From contig CAMPJJ010000150.1 in assembly GCA_946886855.1 (NCBI GenBank), forward strand, positions 1 through 10,608: 10,608 nucleotides of DNA, in the 5' to 3' direction. Of this stretch, positions 1 to 6,738 are shown piece after piece. The first letter of the stretch is position 1. Every line of letters starts with the position of its first letter. Position numbers and translations under genes: made by a program. The notes beneath the pieces are model-generated. The model was given only the letters and a program-made list of their open reading frames with translations, did not search any database and was not told where the DNA came from. This DNA comes from an uncultured Roseateles sp. GTDB taxonomy: Bacteria > Pseudomonadota > Gammaproteobacteria > Burkholderiales > Burkholderiaceae.

Positions 1-16
1 GGTCATGTCCGGACGA

Positions 17-47
17 AGACCCTGGCTACCGATATCGTGCAGGGTCT
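17..47. repeat. 8-bp inverted repeat with 15-nt loop
   Basis: AGACCCTG at 17-24 is perfectly complementary to CAGGGTCT at 40-47. The loop contains the palindrome CGATATCG (30-37). A second, weaker inverted repeat (GTCGCC 58-63 with GGCGAC 76-81) and the terminator at 112-143 follow within 100 bases. The three hairpins could be the 3' part of a structured transcript whose start lies outside the window. Nothing here identifies an RNA family. Confidence 0.4.
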
Positions 48-102
48 GCACGGCGGTGTCGCCGATGCCCCCTGCGGCGACTCTCCTGGAGATGCGTCGA
101 CC

Positions 103-143
103 AGCAAAAGAAAACCCCTGGCCCGATGAAAGGCCAGGGGTTT
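103..143 (-). terminator. Rho-independent terminator (12-bp stem)
   Basis: Positions 112-123 and 132-143 form a perfect 12-bp stem around an 8-nt loop (124-131). Read on the minus strand, the stem is followed by a T-rich tail, the complement of the A-rich run at about 104-114. That makes it a strong intrinsic terminator for transcripts arriving from the right. Read on the plus strand it has only three T residues after the G-rich arm, so it may work more weakly in that direction. No convincing gene lies immediately to the right on the minus strand, so what it terminates is unclear. Confidence 0.7.
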
Positions 144-735
144 GAAAGGCATCACCCAACTGGGCGGCCTCCTGCCCAGGGGAAAGCAGGGAGAGTCACG
201 TAGACGCAACAAAACTCAAGACGGAGTGTGCCCGCGCCGCCGGCGTGACGGTAGCGGTGAAGTGACCGCCGCAGTGACAGGGGTCCACCACCGACGCGTG
301 GTGGTTAGTCCTACACCATTTCGAACAAGCCGCGACGACGGCGTGATGGGAACGTGGAGATCGGCAACGTGCTCGACCTCTCCATCGCGCCACCGCTCGA
401 TGACTCGACCCAACCGTTCGTTTGCGCATGATGCAACAGAAATGCACAAGCCCTTGAGGTACCGGCATCCGGACAAAGGCGACGACACCCAATGGCCCGC
501 CTAGGGTCCCGACGCCGTGCGCTTCTCCAGGCTCGGGGCGTCATTGCACCCGTTAGTCACGCGAGCCAAGGCGGCAAGGCACCGCAGCCCCTTCAAGCCG
601 TCCCAAAGTCCAGACGTCCAAACCTTCCACACCGCCGAAACCTTCCCTTGGTACGTGCAAGACCGTCGCTGATGGAACGCTGGTTGCCTCATGGGATCCA
701 TGGCTCAGTCATCGAGCCCTAACCTGGAGTCCCCC
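144..735. other. 592-bp stretch with no convincing gene
   Basis: Several open frames of 60-120 codons overlap here on both strands. They are Arg/Ser/Pro/His-rich and lack good ribosome-binding sites, as expected for chance frames in GC-rich DNA. Small inverted repeats occur at 160-179 (CTGGGC with GCCCAG) and 285-304 (CCACCA with TGGTGG). A short peptide frame at 442-504 has a sequence faintly like the DNA-binding tail of H-NS-family proteins and may be a gene remnant. The stretch may be decayed sequence or a leader for the gene at 736. Confidence 0.5.
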
Positions 736-1266
736 ATGTCCCTTCGTTTCCTCGCGGTCGCCGGCGGCGTCGCTTTCCTTACCGCGCATCTGATCAAGTC
801 CATGCGTGCCAAACAAGAGGGCCTCGCATCGTCCGATCCGGTCACAGCCTTTCCGCGGTCGTCACCCGCGGGCGAGGCGGCAAGCTCGCCGACTGCAACG
901 GAGTCGGCGCCGGCCCCGAACTCGGCCATGACCTCATCGACACCGGCCTCCCAGTCTGCCGCCCAGACTGCTGCGCCGAGCGCAGCCCCGATGACGGCCC
1001 CCAAGGCCCTTACCAGCGCCGCTACAACTGCCGCTACAGGCGACCAACCTCAAAGCGCGCCTGCCGCCGTTTCGGCGCGTTCGTCCGAAAGCCCGTCGAT
1101 GGCCCCATCGACGGCACGCGCGCCGTCGGTCACGCCGTCGGCAGACACACAGTCAGGCGAGACGTCTGCTCAACGCCAGCGTGAGGGCTCGGCTTCGACG
1201 GCCAGTACCGCTGCCGGCGCTCAAAGCTTGCGGCCGGAGACCCAGGGCAATGCCTCAGCCGTCTGA
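736..1266 (+). CDS. Small membrane-anchored Ala/Ser/Thr/Pro-rich protein, unknown function
   Basis: The 176-residue protein starts at ATG 736, chosen because GGAG at 726-729 lies six bases upstream; an in-frame ATG at 691 lacks a comparable site. Residues about 4-20 (LRFLAVAGGVAFLTAHL) are hydrophobic and followed by basic residues (K-S-M-R-A-K), so the protein is probably inner-membrane anchored or carries an uncleaved signal. The rest, to residue 176, is almost entirely Ala, Ser, Thr, Pro, Gln and Gly with no recognisable domain, so it is likely disordered or extended. Codon third positions are mostly G or C, supporting real translation, though low-complexity frames can arise by chance at this GC content. 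It lies 371 bp upstream of the diguanylate cyclase gene and need not be cotranscribed with it. I do not recognise a family. Confidence 0.6.
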   Translation: MSLRFLAVAGGVAFLTAHLIKSMRAKQEGLASSDPVTAFPRSSPAGEAASSPTATESAPAPNSAMTSSTPASQSAAQTAAPSAAPMTAPKALTSAATTAATGDQPQSAPAAVSARSSESPSMAPSTARAPSVTPSADTQSGETSAQRQREGSASTASTAAGAQSLRPETQGNASAV

Positions 1267-1637
1267 GCCCGCGACGCCGCAAGGCTAGGGCCTCGCTCGT
1301 TCGGTGCGTCGGCTGCTTGGCGATATAAAGCCGAAAGTTCAGCCGATTGCTGAGCCCTGTCGCGCCGGAGTCTGGCATGCGCCGGGCTCCCCGTGTACCA
1401 AGCTTGTCGGCTCTCCACTTCCGGGCGACCCGGATCGGCGGCCGACTAGGAAGGCTCACCCGGCCTGTTGAACCCCTGCGGCCGGCCGGCGAGCCTGCGA
1501 AGGCGATGGGGAAGAGCGCGGTCGGGCGATTCCCTACGTCTGCTTCCTCCGTTGCCGGATATCGCGGCTTCAACGCGTGCCGTACAACTGAGACCTTCGG
1601 CAGGGGTTGTCCCGCCAAGGGCCAGGGAGGCCAGATC
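1267..1637. other. 371-bp gap before the diguanylate cyclase gene
   Basis: The cyclase frame is open back to 1347, but this part lacks a good start site and its translation looks non-native, so I treat it as untranslated. A TATAAA hexamer at 1324-1329 stands out in GC-rich DNA and could be a -10 element; the best -35 match (TTCGGT, 1300-1305) is poor. A 9-bp inverted repeat pairs 1471-1479 (AACCCCTGC) with 1600-1608 (GCAGGGGTT), enclosing about 120 bases just before the ribosome-binding site. I looked for a c-di-GMP riboswitch and did not find the conserved core. Confidence 0.4.
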
Positions 1638-3590
1638 ATGATCCACCAACCAGCCTTCGGCGATCCGTCGCTGGGTCGCGTTCGCCGCTGGCTCGTGGTG
1701 GGCAACCTCGTGCTAGCAGCCGTACTGTGCACTGCCGCTTGGCTGAGCCTTCGCAACGCCCGTGAGGGCGACGAAGACGCCGCGCGCCTGACGGCCGAGA
1801 ATATGGCCACGAGCATGAGCGGAGAGATTGCCGCCGAGCTGAGCGTTATCGACAACGCGTTGGCGACGGTGGCCGAGCGTTACGGCAAGACGCGCCAGTC
1901 GGCTGATCGTGCGCCCGTGCTGGCGGAGATGGTCGACGAGCAGCAGACGCTGCTCAAGCACGTGAGCGCGGTGCGCGTGACCGACGCCTCGGGCGACGTC
2001 GTCATCCCGCAGGCGCTCGCCGGTCGGGTGTTCCACTTCGGGGACCGCTCCTATTTCGAGCGGGCGCGCTCGCGTGACGCCACCGTGGTGTCCGAGCCTT
2101 TGCGCAGCCGGGTGACCGGCGCGTGGATCATCGTGGTGGCGCGCCGCCTGATCAACGCCGACGGCGGTTTCGACGGCATCGTGCTGACCGAGCTCACCTC
2201 GGAGCACTTCTCCCAGCTCTTCGCCGGCATGGAGCTGGGCCGCTCGGGCGCCATCTCCATGCGCACGAGCGACAGCTTCGTGCTGGTCTCGCGCCATTCG
2301 GCGTCCGAGCCGCAGTCCGCCAAGGGGTTGGGTCTGGCCATCGTGTCCCAGGCGCTGCGCGACAGCGTCGCCCGTGACCCGGCGCGCGGCTGGTACGTGA
2401 CGCCGACGGCGCTGGACCAGGTCGAGCGCGTCACCGCCTACCGCCAGGTGCCCGGCTACCCGTTCACGATGTATGCGGGGCTGAGCACCAGCGAGTACCT
2501 CGCGGCCTGGTATCGCCAGGCCCTGGAGCTGTGGTTGCTCGTGGCGGTGATGATCGCGCTCGTTGGCGCCATCTCGGCGCTGCTGTACCGCGGGCAGCAG
2601 CGCGAGTACCTCGGCCGGATGGCCGCCGACCGGTTGACGCGCGAGCAGCAGCTGATGCTCGAGAACGATCTGGTGGGCATGGTCCGCCTGCGTGAGCGAG
2701 TGATCCAGTGGGACAACCGGGCGATGGCGCAGTTGCTCGGATACGCCAGCGGCGAGCTGCGTGGCATGTCCATGCGCGAGCTGTATCTGGACGAGGCGAC
2801 CTTCGACCACATCGGTCACGCGGGGTACGGCGCCTTGCGCGCGGGCGAGCGATTCCGGACCCAGGTGCAGATGCGACGCAGGGACGGCTCGCCGCTGTGG
2901 GTCGACCTGAGCGGGATGCTGGTGTCAGGGGACGAGAGCCTGTGGATGCTGGTGGACGTCGACGCGCTGAAGCGCAGCGAGGAAACGGCCCAGAGTCTGG
3001 CCCTTAGCGACGCGTTGACGGGCCTGCCCAATCGGCGGATGTTCGAGGAGAAGCTCGCGAACGCGCAGCAGCAGGCGCAGAGGTCGCAGCGGGGCGTGGC
3101 GGTCTGCTATCTCGACCTGGACGGGTTCAAACCGGTCAACGATACCCACGGCCACGACGCGGGCGACGAGGTCCTCAAGGAGGTCGCGCTGCGCTTGCAG
3201 CAGAGCCTGCGCGGCAACGATATCGTGGCACGCCTGGGCGGCGACGAGTTCGCGATCGTGCTGTCGGCCAGCGACGAGGCGGGAAGCGCCCGCACGGTGC
3301 TCCGGCGTTGCCTGGCGGAGATCGAGCGGCCCATCCGCGTGAATGAGCATCACACTGAGCATCCCACTGAGCCTCAGACGGTCCGGGTGAGCGCGAGCAT
3401 CGGCGTCGTGCTGGCCCAAGGAACGTGCGACATCGGCGCCGTCATGCGCGGCGCGGACGCGGCGATGTACGCGGCCAAGCGCGCGGGCAAGGCACGGATC
3501 CATTTCGGACCGACCGTGTCGGGCGAGGCCGCCGCAGCGCTGCTGCCTCGCCTGTCGACGCGCGTGGATACAACGCGCCACGTCGCATAG
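1638..3590 (+). CDS. Membrane diguanylate cyclase: periplasmic Cache-like sensor, PAS and GGDEF domains
   Basis: The 650-residue protein should make c-di-GMP from two GTP at the inner membrane. The start at ATG 1638 is set by GGGAGG at 1625-1630, seven bases upstream; the frame is open further upstream but without such a site. A membrane segment (about 18-38) is followed by a periplasmic region of about 255 residues that resembles a dCache sensor, a second membrane segment (about 298-317), a PAS-like domain (about 340-445) and the cyclase domain (about 458-625). The cyclase domain begins with DALTGLPNRR (from D458) and carries an intact GGDEF active site (534-538). Nine residues ahead of it is RGND (525-528), a match to the RxxD inhibitory site, so product inhibition is expected. 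There is no EAL domain, so hydrolysis is not predicted. The sensor ligand cannot be told from sequence. Confidence 0.93.
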   Translation: MIHQPAFGDPSLGRVRRWLVVGNLVLAAVLCTAAWLSLRNAREGDEDAARLTAENMATSMSGEIAAELSVIDNALATVAERYGKTRQSADRAPVLAEMVDEQQTLLKHVSAVRVTDASGDVVIPQALAGRVFHFGDRSYFERARSRDATVVSEPLRSRVTGAWIIVVARRLINADGGFDGIVLTELTSEHFSQLFAGMELGRSGAISMRTSDSFVLVSRHSASEPQSAKGLGLAIVSQALRDSVARDPARGWYVTPTALDQVERVTAYRQVPGYPFTMYAGLSTSEYLAAWYRQALELWLLVAVMIALVGAISALLYRGQQREYLGRMAADRLTREQQLMLENDLVGMVRLRERVIQWDNRAMAQLLGYASGELRGMSMRELYLDEATFDHIGHAGYGALRAGERFRTQVQMRRRDGSPLWVDLSGMLVSGDESLWMLVDVDALKRSEETAQSLALSDALTGLPNRRMFEEKLANAQQQAQRSQRGVAVCYLDLDGFKPVNDTHGHDAGDEVLKEVALRLQQSLRGNDIVARLGGDEFAIVLSASDEAGSARTVLRRCLAEIERPIRVNEHHTEHPTEPQTVRVSASIGVVLAQGTCDIGAVMRGADAAMYAAKRAGKARIHFGPTVSGEAAAALLPRLSTRVDTTRHVA

Positions 3591-3600
3591 TCTTGTCGCA

Positions 3601-3798
3601 GGGGCGGATCGGCTCGAATAGCCAGGATGATCGGCTGGAGATCGTCTGGAGACCGGTTGGAGATCGGCGTGCGCTCGACGGGCAAATGGCGGGCAAACGG
3701 CGGGCAAGCGGCGGGCAAGCGGCGGGCGAGCGACGGCAGAGAGACAAGTGATAGACGAGTGGTGGACGAGTCGTGGATGAGTGATGGACCTATGATCG
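3601..3798. repeat. Array of degenerate 11-bp direct units (15 clear, up to 18)
   Basis: Starting 10 bp after the cyclase stop codon, the sequence divides into successive 11-bp blocks without insertions. The clearest run is 3623-3787, 15 blocks. Near-identical central copies read GCGGGCAAGCG (3700-3710, 3711-3721), earlier ones resemble GCTGGAGATCG (3634-3644) and later ones ACGAGTSGTGG (3755-3776). Position 11 is G in all 15 blocks and position 5 is G in 13. Blocks 3601-3611 and 3788-3798 also fit and end in GATCG. An 11-bp period is not a codon multiple, so it is not a protein repeat, but it is close to one DNA turn. Candidate roles are a centromere-like protein-binding array, an origin-associated array, or slippage-generated filler. 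Confidence 0.75.
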
Positions 3799-3813
3799 GC
3801 GCCGAACCTTCGG
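3796..3813. promoter_or_regulatory. Two overlapping dyads ahead of the 90-residue gene
   Basis: TCGGCGCCGA at 3796-3805 is a perfect 10-bp palindrome. CCGAA at 3802-3806 and TTCGG at 3809-3813 form a second dyad that shares its left half. They sit at the right edge of the 11-bp array and about 65-80 bp before the start at 3879, a reasonable place for an operator. GC-rich palindromes of this size can occur by chance. Confidence 0.3.
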
Positions 3814-3878
3814 GCAGCAGGCTTGGCGTTCTGGGCGGCGGGATCAGGAATAGAAGGTAGAACGGGTCGGGAGGCCAT

Positions 3879-4151
3879 ATGGAGTTGGATACCGTGTCGT
3901 ATGCGTTTCAGTCGCCCAGCGGGACGTTCACCGTCAAGCAGCGCATCAGCGGGCGCTGGCGCGTCCGCATCGATCACATGCCCTGGGATGAATCGTTCGC
4001 CGACGCGCAGGAGGCCGTGACCGCACTGTCCCGGCACTTCGACGTCCCGGCGTGGGTGACCCAGTGGACGGCCATCGGGCACTTCCATACGGCAGAGGGC
4101 AGGTGGGCTTGCGACCAACCCATCGACCCCATCGCGGTTCCGATGCGTTGA
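3879..4151 (+). CDS. 90-residue hypothetical protein upstream of parB
   Basis: The frame starts at ATG 3879 with GGGAGG at 3869-3874, a strong ribosome-binding site though only four bases from the start. Composition is balanced, with five Trp, and most codons end in G or C, unlike the chance frames nearby, so I regard it as real. The N-terminal half (SPSGTFTVKQRISGRWRVRI, about 12-31) looks like beta strands, followed by a likely helix (about 41-53) and a Trp-rich C-terminal part. There is no signal peptide or membrane segment, so it is probably cytoplasmic. I recognise no family. It lies on the same strand as parB but 303 bp away, separated by a repeat array and candidate operators, so cotranscription is uncertain. 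Confidence 0.75.
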   Translation: MELDTVSYAFQSPSGTFTVKQRISGRWRVRIDHMPWDESFADAQEAVTALSRHFDVPAWVTQWTAIGHFHTAEGRWACDQPIDPIAVPMR

Positions 4152-4221
4152 TGGCGCATTGTCTCAGGCGATGGCTTGAACGGTTCGGATGAGGCGGTGG
4201 GACTGCCAAGCATCGACTGAG

Positions 4222-4317
4222 TCGAACTCGGACTCGGGCTCGCACTCGATCTCGAACTTGGATGCGGTGTTGGTGTCGCTGTCTGCGCCGCTGTCTGTGT
4301 CGCTGACTGTGTCGGTG
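4222..4317. repeat. 6/12-bp tandem array upstream of parB
   Basis: Eight consecutive 12-bp blocks, each two hexamers, run without gaps. The first three are built on TCGNNC (for example TCGAACTCGGAC, 4222-4233), and the later ones drift to TCTGTGTCGCTG (4294-4305). The array is in the 303-bp gap between the 90-residue gene and parB. The only frame across it would give a low-complexity Ser/Leu/Val peptide without a ribosome-binding site, so I treat it as non-coding. It could be a protein-binding array or a slippage product. Confidence 0.65.
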
Positions 4318-4318
4318 C

Positions 4319-4337
4319 CGATCTCTCAACGAGATCG
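4319..4337. promoter_or_regulatory. 7-bp interrupted palindrome, candidate operator or ParB site
   Basis: CGATCTC (4319-4325) and GAGATCG (4331-4337) are perfect inverted copies separated by TCAAC. The dyad starts two bases after the 12-bp array and ends 117 bases before the parB start. ParB-family proteins bind short palindromes and often repress their own operon, so this is a candidate site. It does not match the parS or KorB operator sequences I know. Confidence 0.4.
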
Positions 4338-4373
4338 CAGCGTCTGCCGCGTATGGCGGGCCCGCGCATGTCC

Positions 4374-4440
4374 TTGACCCGGGAGGCTTCGATGTGATCC
4401 TGAGTGCACGGGTTGGGTTCTCCACCCGTCGTTCCACTCA
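4374..4440 (+). promoter_or_regulatory. Possible parB promoter and nested inverted repeat in its leader
   Basis: TTGACC at 4374-4379 matches five of six -35 bases; with a 16-bp spacer the -10 would be GATCCT (4396-4401), a poor match. Directly downstream, TGAGTG (4401-4406) pairs with CACTCA (4435-4440) and, inside it, ACGGGT (4408-4413) pairs with ACCCGT (4424-4429). The nested hairpin ends just before the AGGAG ribosome-binding site (4445-4449). It could be an operator at the transcription start or an RNA hairpin affecting translation. The promoter call is weak; the inverted repeats are directly visible. Confidence 0.35.
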
Positions 4441-4454
4441 CACCAGGAGCCCTC

Positions 4455-6695
4455 ATGAAAATCTCCAAGGCTGAGATCGCGGCGATCATCGACGCGTCGT
4501 GCCGGACCTTCATCCCCCTTCATCAACTCGTCCTGTCAAAGGACTATCAGGCGCGCCCGGCGGGCAGCACGTCGCGCCTGAGCATCGAGGAGCTGGCCGC
4601 GTCCATTCAGGCATGCGGCGTCCTCCAAAATCTGATCGTCATAAAAGGCGCGCGCAACCTCTACGAGGTCTGCGCCGGAGGACGGCGGCTGCAGGCGCTG
4701 GGCTTGCTGGTGAGCGCCGGGACGCTGCCCGAGAACGTTCCGGTGCCGGTGCTCGTGGTCGCCGCCGAGCACGGCCTCATCGCGAGCCTCTCCGAAAATG
4801 CGTTCCATGTGCCCATGCACCCCGCCGACGAGTTCGAGGCCTTCGCCAAGCTGTTGGCGCAGGGCCGCTCCCTGGAGGACGTCGCCGCCGCCTTCGGCGT
4901 GACGCCGCTCGTCGTGAAGCGACGCATGAGACTGGCCGCCGTGTCCCCCAAGCTGATCGCGGAGTTCCGGCAAGGCCGGATCAGCATGGACTGCCTCATG
5001 GCGCTGGCGTCGGTGGACGACCACGCCCGACAGGAGCAGGCATGGGAGGGGCTGGACGCCTGGAGCCGCCAACCCGACCACCTTCGCCGCGTGCTGAGCC
5101 AGGGCGAGGTCGAGTCCGATCGCAGCCCGGTGGCGAAGTACGTCGGCGTCAAGGCGTATGAGAAGGCCGGAGGCCCTTCACGTCGCGACCTCTTTAGCGA
5201 CAACGACAAGAAGGTCTACCTGCTGGACGCGGTGCTGCTCGACCAGTTGGCGGTGGCGAAGTTGCAGCGCAAGGCCAGGCAGATCCTGGCCGAAGGCTGG
5301 AAGTGGGTGGAGGTGCGTGCGCGTTTCGTGCACGACGAATATGCGCGCCACGCCGAACTCAGGAAGTCGCGCCGCCCGGCAAACGACACGGAGGCTGCCG
5401 AACTGGCTGTGCTGGAGGGGCGGCTCGCGGTGCTGACCCGGAAGTTGCAAGCGCTGGACGGCTTCGAGGGCAACGAGCTGGAGGAAGGCGGCGGCGAGCA
5501 AGCTGAGCAAGCTCAGCAGGCTGACCAGGACGACAAGAGCGACAAGAACGACGATGCGCTGCCCGGCGAGGGCGACGATGAGCAGCTGGAAGTCGATCTG
5601 CAGGGTGATCTGCAAGGCGATGTGGAAGCCGACTTGGAAGCCGACCTTGAATCCGAATTCGACGCAGCCAGCGCGGCCATTGCCGCGTTGCACGAGTCGC
5701 TCAGCGTGTGGCAGACCGAGCTGATGGCGTTTGCAGGATGCGTGGTCTACGTCGACGCCGACGCGAGCCCGGCGGTCCGGTACGGCCTGATCCGTCCGGA
5801 GGACCGCAACGAACTGGCGCGGGCAGCCCAGGCCGTCCGGGCCAGTCGACTCGCTGCTGGTGATCAAGGCTGCGGCTCCGACGGCGCTCATGACTCCCAT
5901 GATTCCCATGACCCTCATGGCGGTCACGACGACGGGCTGGATTTCGACGATGCAGATGCCTTCGGCACGTCGTCGGAAAGTGTCCCCAAGGTCCGACCGG
6001 TCCACTCCGAGCGCCTCACGCGCAACCTGACTGCACACCGCGTGGCGGCCATCCAGGCAGAGCTGCTGGACAGGCCCGAGGTCGCGCTGGCGACACTCAC
6101 GGCGCAACTGGCTGGCAAGCTGCTGCTGGACGGCTATCAAGATGTGCACACGAGCGGCGATCCGCTCACCTTCAGCGCCACCGACACGCACGGCCCACTG
6201 AGCAGCGACGCGCCCGACATCGTCAGCAGCCCGGCATGGCTGGCGGTGGAGGCGCAACGCCAGTTCTGGCGCGACCAACTTCCCGCCGAGGCGCAGGCGC
6301 TGCTGCCGTGGATGCTTGCCCAGGACGCGGCGACGGTCACGAAGCTGCTGACCTTCCTCGTGGCGAGCAGCGTGTCCGGCGTTTACGCCGCCGAGCCTGA
6401 ATCGCTCCGGTGCCAGCGCACCGAGGGTCTCGCCCAGGCGCTGGCGCTGGACATGCGCAAGTGGTGGCAGGCCAGTGCGGCGAGCTACTTCAACCACGTC
6501 TCCAAGGCGCGCATCGCGCAGGTGGTGGATGAAGTCCTCGGCGCGCAAGCAGCCGCTCCTTTGCAACAGCTCAAGAAGGAGGCTGCGGCTGCCGGCGCGC
6601 AGCAGGTGCTGGCATCGACGGGATGGCTGCCGCAGGTGCTGCGGGTGACACCGATGATGAGCCCGGCAGGCGGCGCCATGGGCGGTGCCGCCTGA
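4455..6695 (+). CDS. parB: Long ParB/RepB/Spo0J-family partition protein
   Basis: This 746-residue protein probably binds DNA sites on the replicon to support its segregation. The start at ATG 4455 follows AGGAG (4445-4449); an in-frame ATG at 4404 has no such site. The ParB N-terminal domain spans about 19-120: a GERR-like box reads AGGRRLQAL (74-82) and the second box reads SENAFHVPMHP (113-123), where classical ParB has ENxQR, so the usual Gln-Arg pair is absent. A helix-turn-helix region follows (about 139-185). The middle is acidic with repeats (about 336-405) and has a His/Asp cluster (479-493). The C-terminal domain (about 660-730) contains MRKWW and GWLP motifs that I associate with long plasmid-type ParB proteins. 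Chromosomal ParB is usually near 300 residues, so this is more than twice as long. No parA is adjacent. The gene converges on the recombinase gene with only 43 bp between stops. Confidence 0.88.
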   Translation: MKISKAEIAAIIDASCRTFIPLHQLVLSKDYQARPAGSTSRLSIEELAASIQACGVLQNLIVIKGARNLYEVCAGGRRLQALGLLVSAGTLPENVPVPVLVVAAEHGLIASLSENAFHVPMHPADEFEAFAKLLAQGRSLEDVAAAFGVTPLVVKRRMRLAAVSPKLIAEFRQGRISMDCLMALASVDDHARQEQAWEGLDAWSRQPDHLRRVLSQGEVESDRSPVAKYVGVKAYEKAGGPSRRDLFSDNDKKVYLLDAVLLDQLAVAKLQRKARQILAEGWKWVEVRARFVHDEYARHAELRKSRRPANDTEAAELAVLEGRLAVLTRKLQALDGFEGNELEEGGGEQAEQAQQADQDDKSDKNDDALPGEGDDEQLEVDLQGDLQGDVEADLEADLESEFDAASAAIAALHESLSVWQTELMAFAGCVVYVDADASPAVRYGLIRPEDRNELARAAQAVRASRLAAGDQGCGSDGAHDSHDSHDPHGGHDDGLDFDDADAFGTSSESVPKVRPVHSERLTRNLTAHRVAAIQAELLDRPEVALATLTAQLAGKLLLDGYQDVHTSGDPLTFSATDTHGPLSSDAPDIVSSPAWLAVEAQRQFWRDQLPAEAQALLPWMLAQDAATVTKLLTFLVASSVSGVYAAEPESLRCQRTEGLAQALALDMRKWWQASAASYFNHVSKARIAQVVDEVLGAQAAAPLQQLKKEAAAAGAQQVLASTGWLPQVLRVTPMMSPAGGAMGGAA
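5496..5663 (+). repeat. In-frame 9-bp and 12-bp repeats encoding the acidic ParB linker
   Basis: Six 9-bp units (5496-5549, beginning GAGCAAGCT twice) encode EQA EQA QQA DQD DKS DKN. After a short spacer, six 12-bp units (5592-5663) encode VDLQ GDLQ GDVE ADLE ADLE SEFD. The result is a strongly acidic, probably extended or helical linker between the DNA-binding and C-terminal parts of ParB. Since both periods are multiples of three, copy number can change without breaking the frame. Confidence 0.8.
5889..5933 (+). repeat. In-frame 9-bp repeat encoding a His/Asp cluster in ParB
   Basis: Five 9-bp units begin with a His codon: CATGACTCC, CATGATTCC, CATGACCCT, CATGGCGGT and CACGACGAC. They encode HDS HDS HDP HGG HDD (residues 479-493), followed by more Asp. 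Regularly spaced His and Asp can bind divalent metals, but here this is only a possibility. Confidence 0.75.
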
Positions 6696-6738
6696 TCACT
6701 CGCGTCAGGGGCACGATTCAAGCCCTACCGGTCGGTCG

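Noticed and set aside
1..129. C-terminal end of a gene entering from the left (frame 1, stop at 127-129)
   Set aside because: The stop would lie inside the terminator loop and third-position GC is near background, so there is no positive evidence for coding.
306..429. Peptide-like frame (contains NVEIGNVLDLSIAPPLDD) after a TAG codon
   Set aside because: It has no start codon or ribosome-binding site and is only about 40 codons long; a gene remnant is possible but not supportable.
142..504. 120-codon plus-strand frame and the overlapping minus-strand frames
   Set aside because: Composition is Arg/Ser/Pro/His-rich, the start is a TTG within a terminator stem, and there is no ribosome-binding site.
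1347..1637. 97-residue N-terminal extension of the diguanylate cyclase frame
   Set aside because: The strong GGGAGG site and the membrane segment near the new N-terminus favour the start at 1638; the upstream translation is Arg/Pro-rich with no domain.
1267..1637. c-di-GMP riboswitch before the cyclase gene
   Set aside because: A GACGC-CGCAAGGC stretch near 1270 recalls part of the GEMM-I core, but the GGGCAAACC segment and the paired architecture are absent.
1713..2819. 368-codon minus-strand frame opposite the diguanylate cyclase
   Set aside because: It is the antisense shadow of a strongly coding GC-rich gene, rich in His/Arg/Gln, with no domain.
3601..3798. CRISPR array
   Set aside because: The units are contiguous 11-mers with no conserved 24-40-bp repeat, no unique spacers and no cas genes.
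5178..6566. 462-codon minus-strand frame opposite parB
   Set aside because: It is an antisense shadow; its Val/Leu-rich repeat is merely the reverse reading of the acidic ParB repeats.
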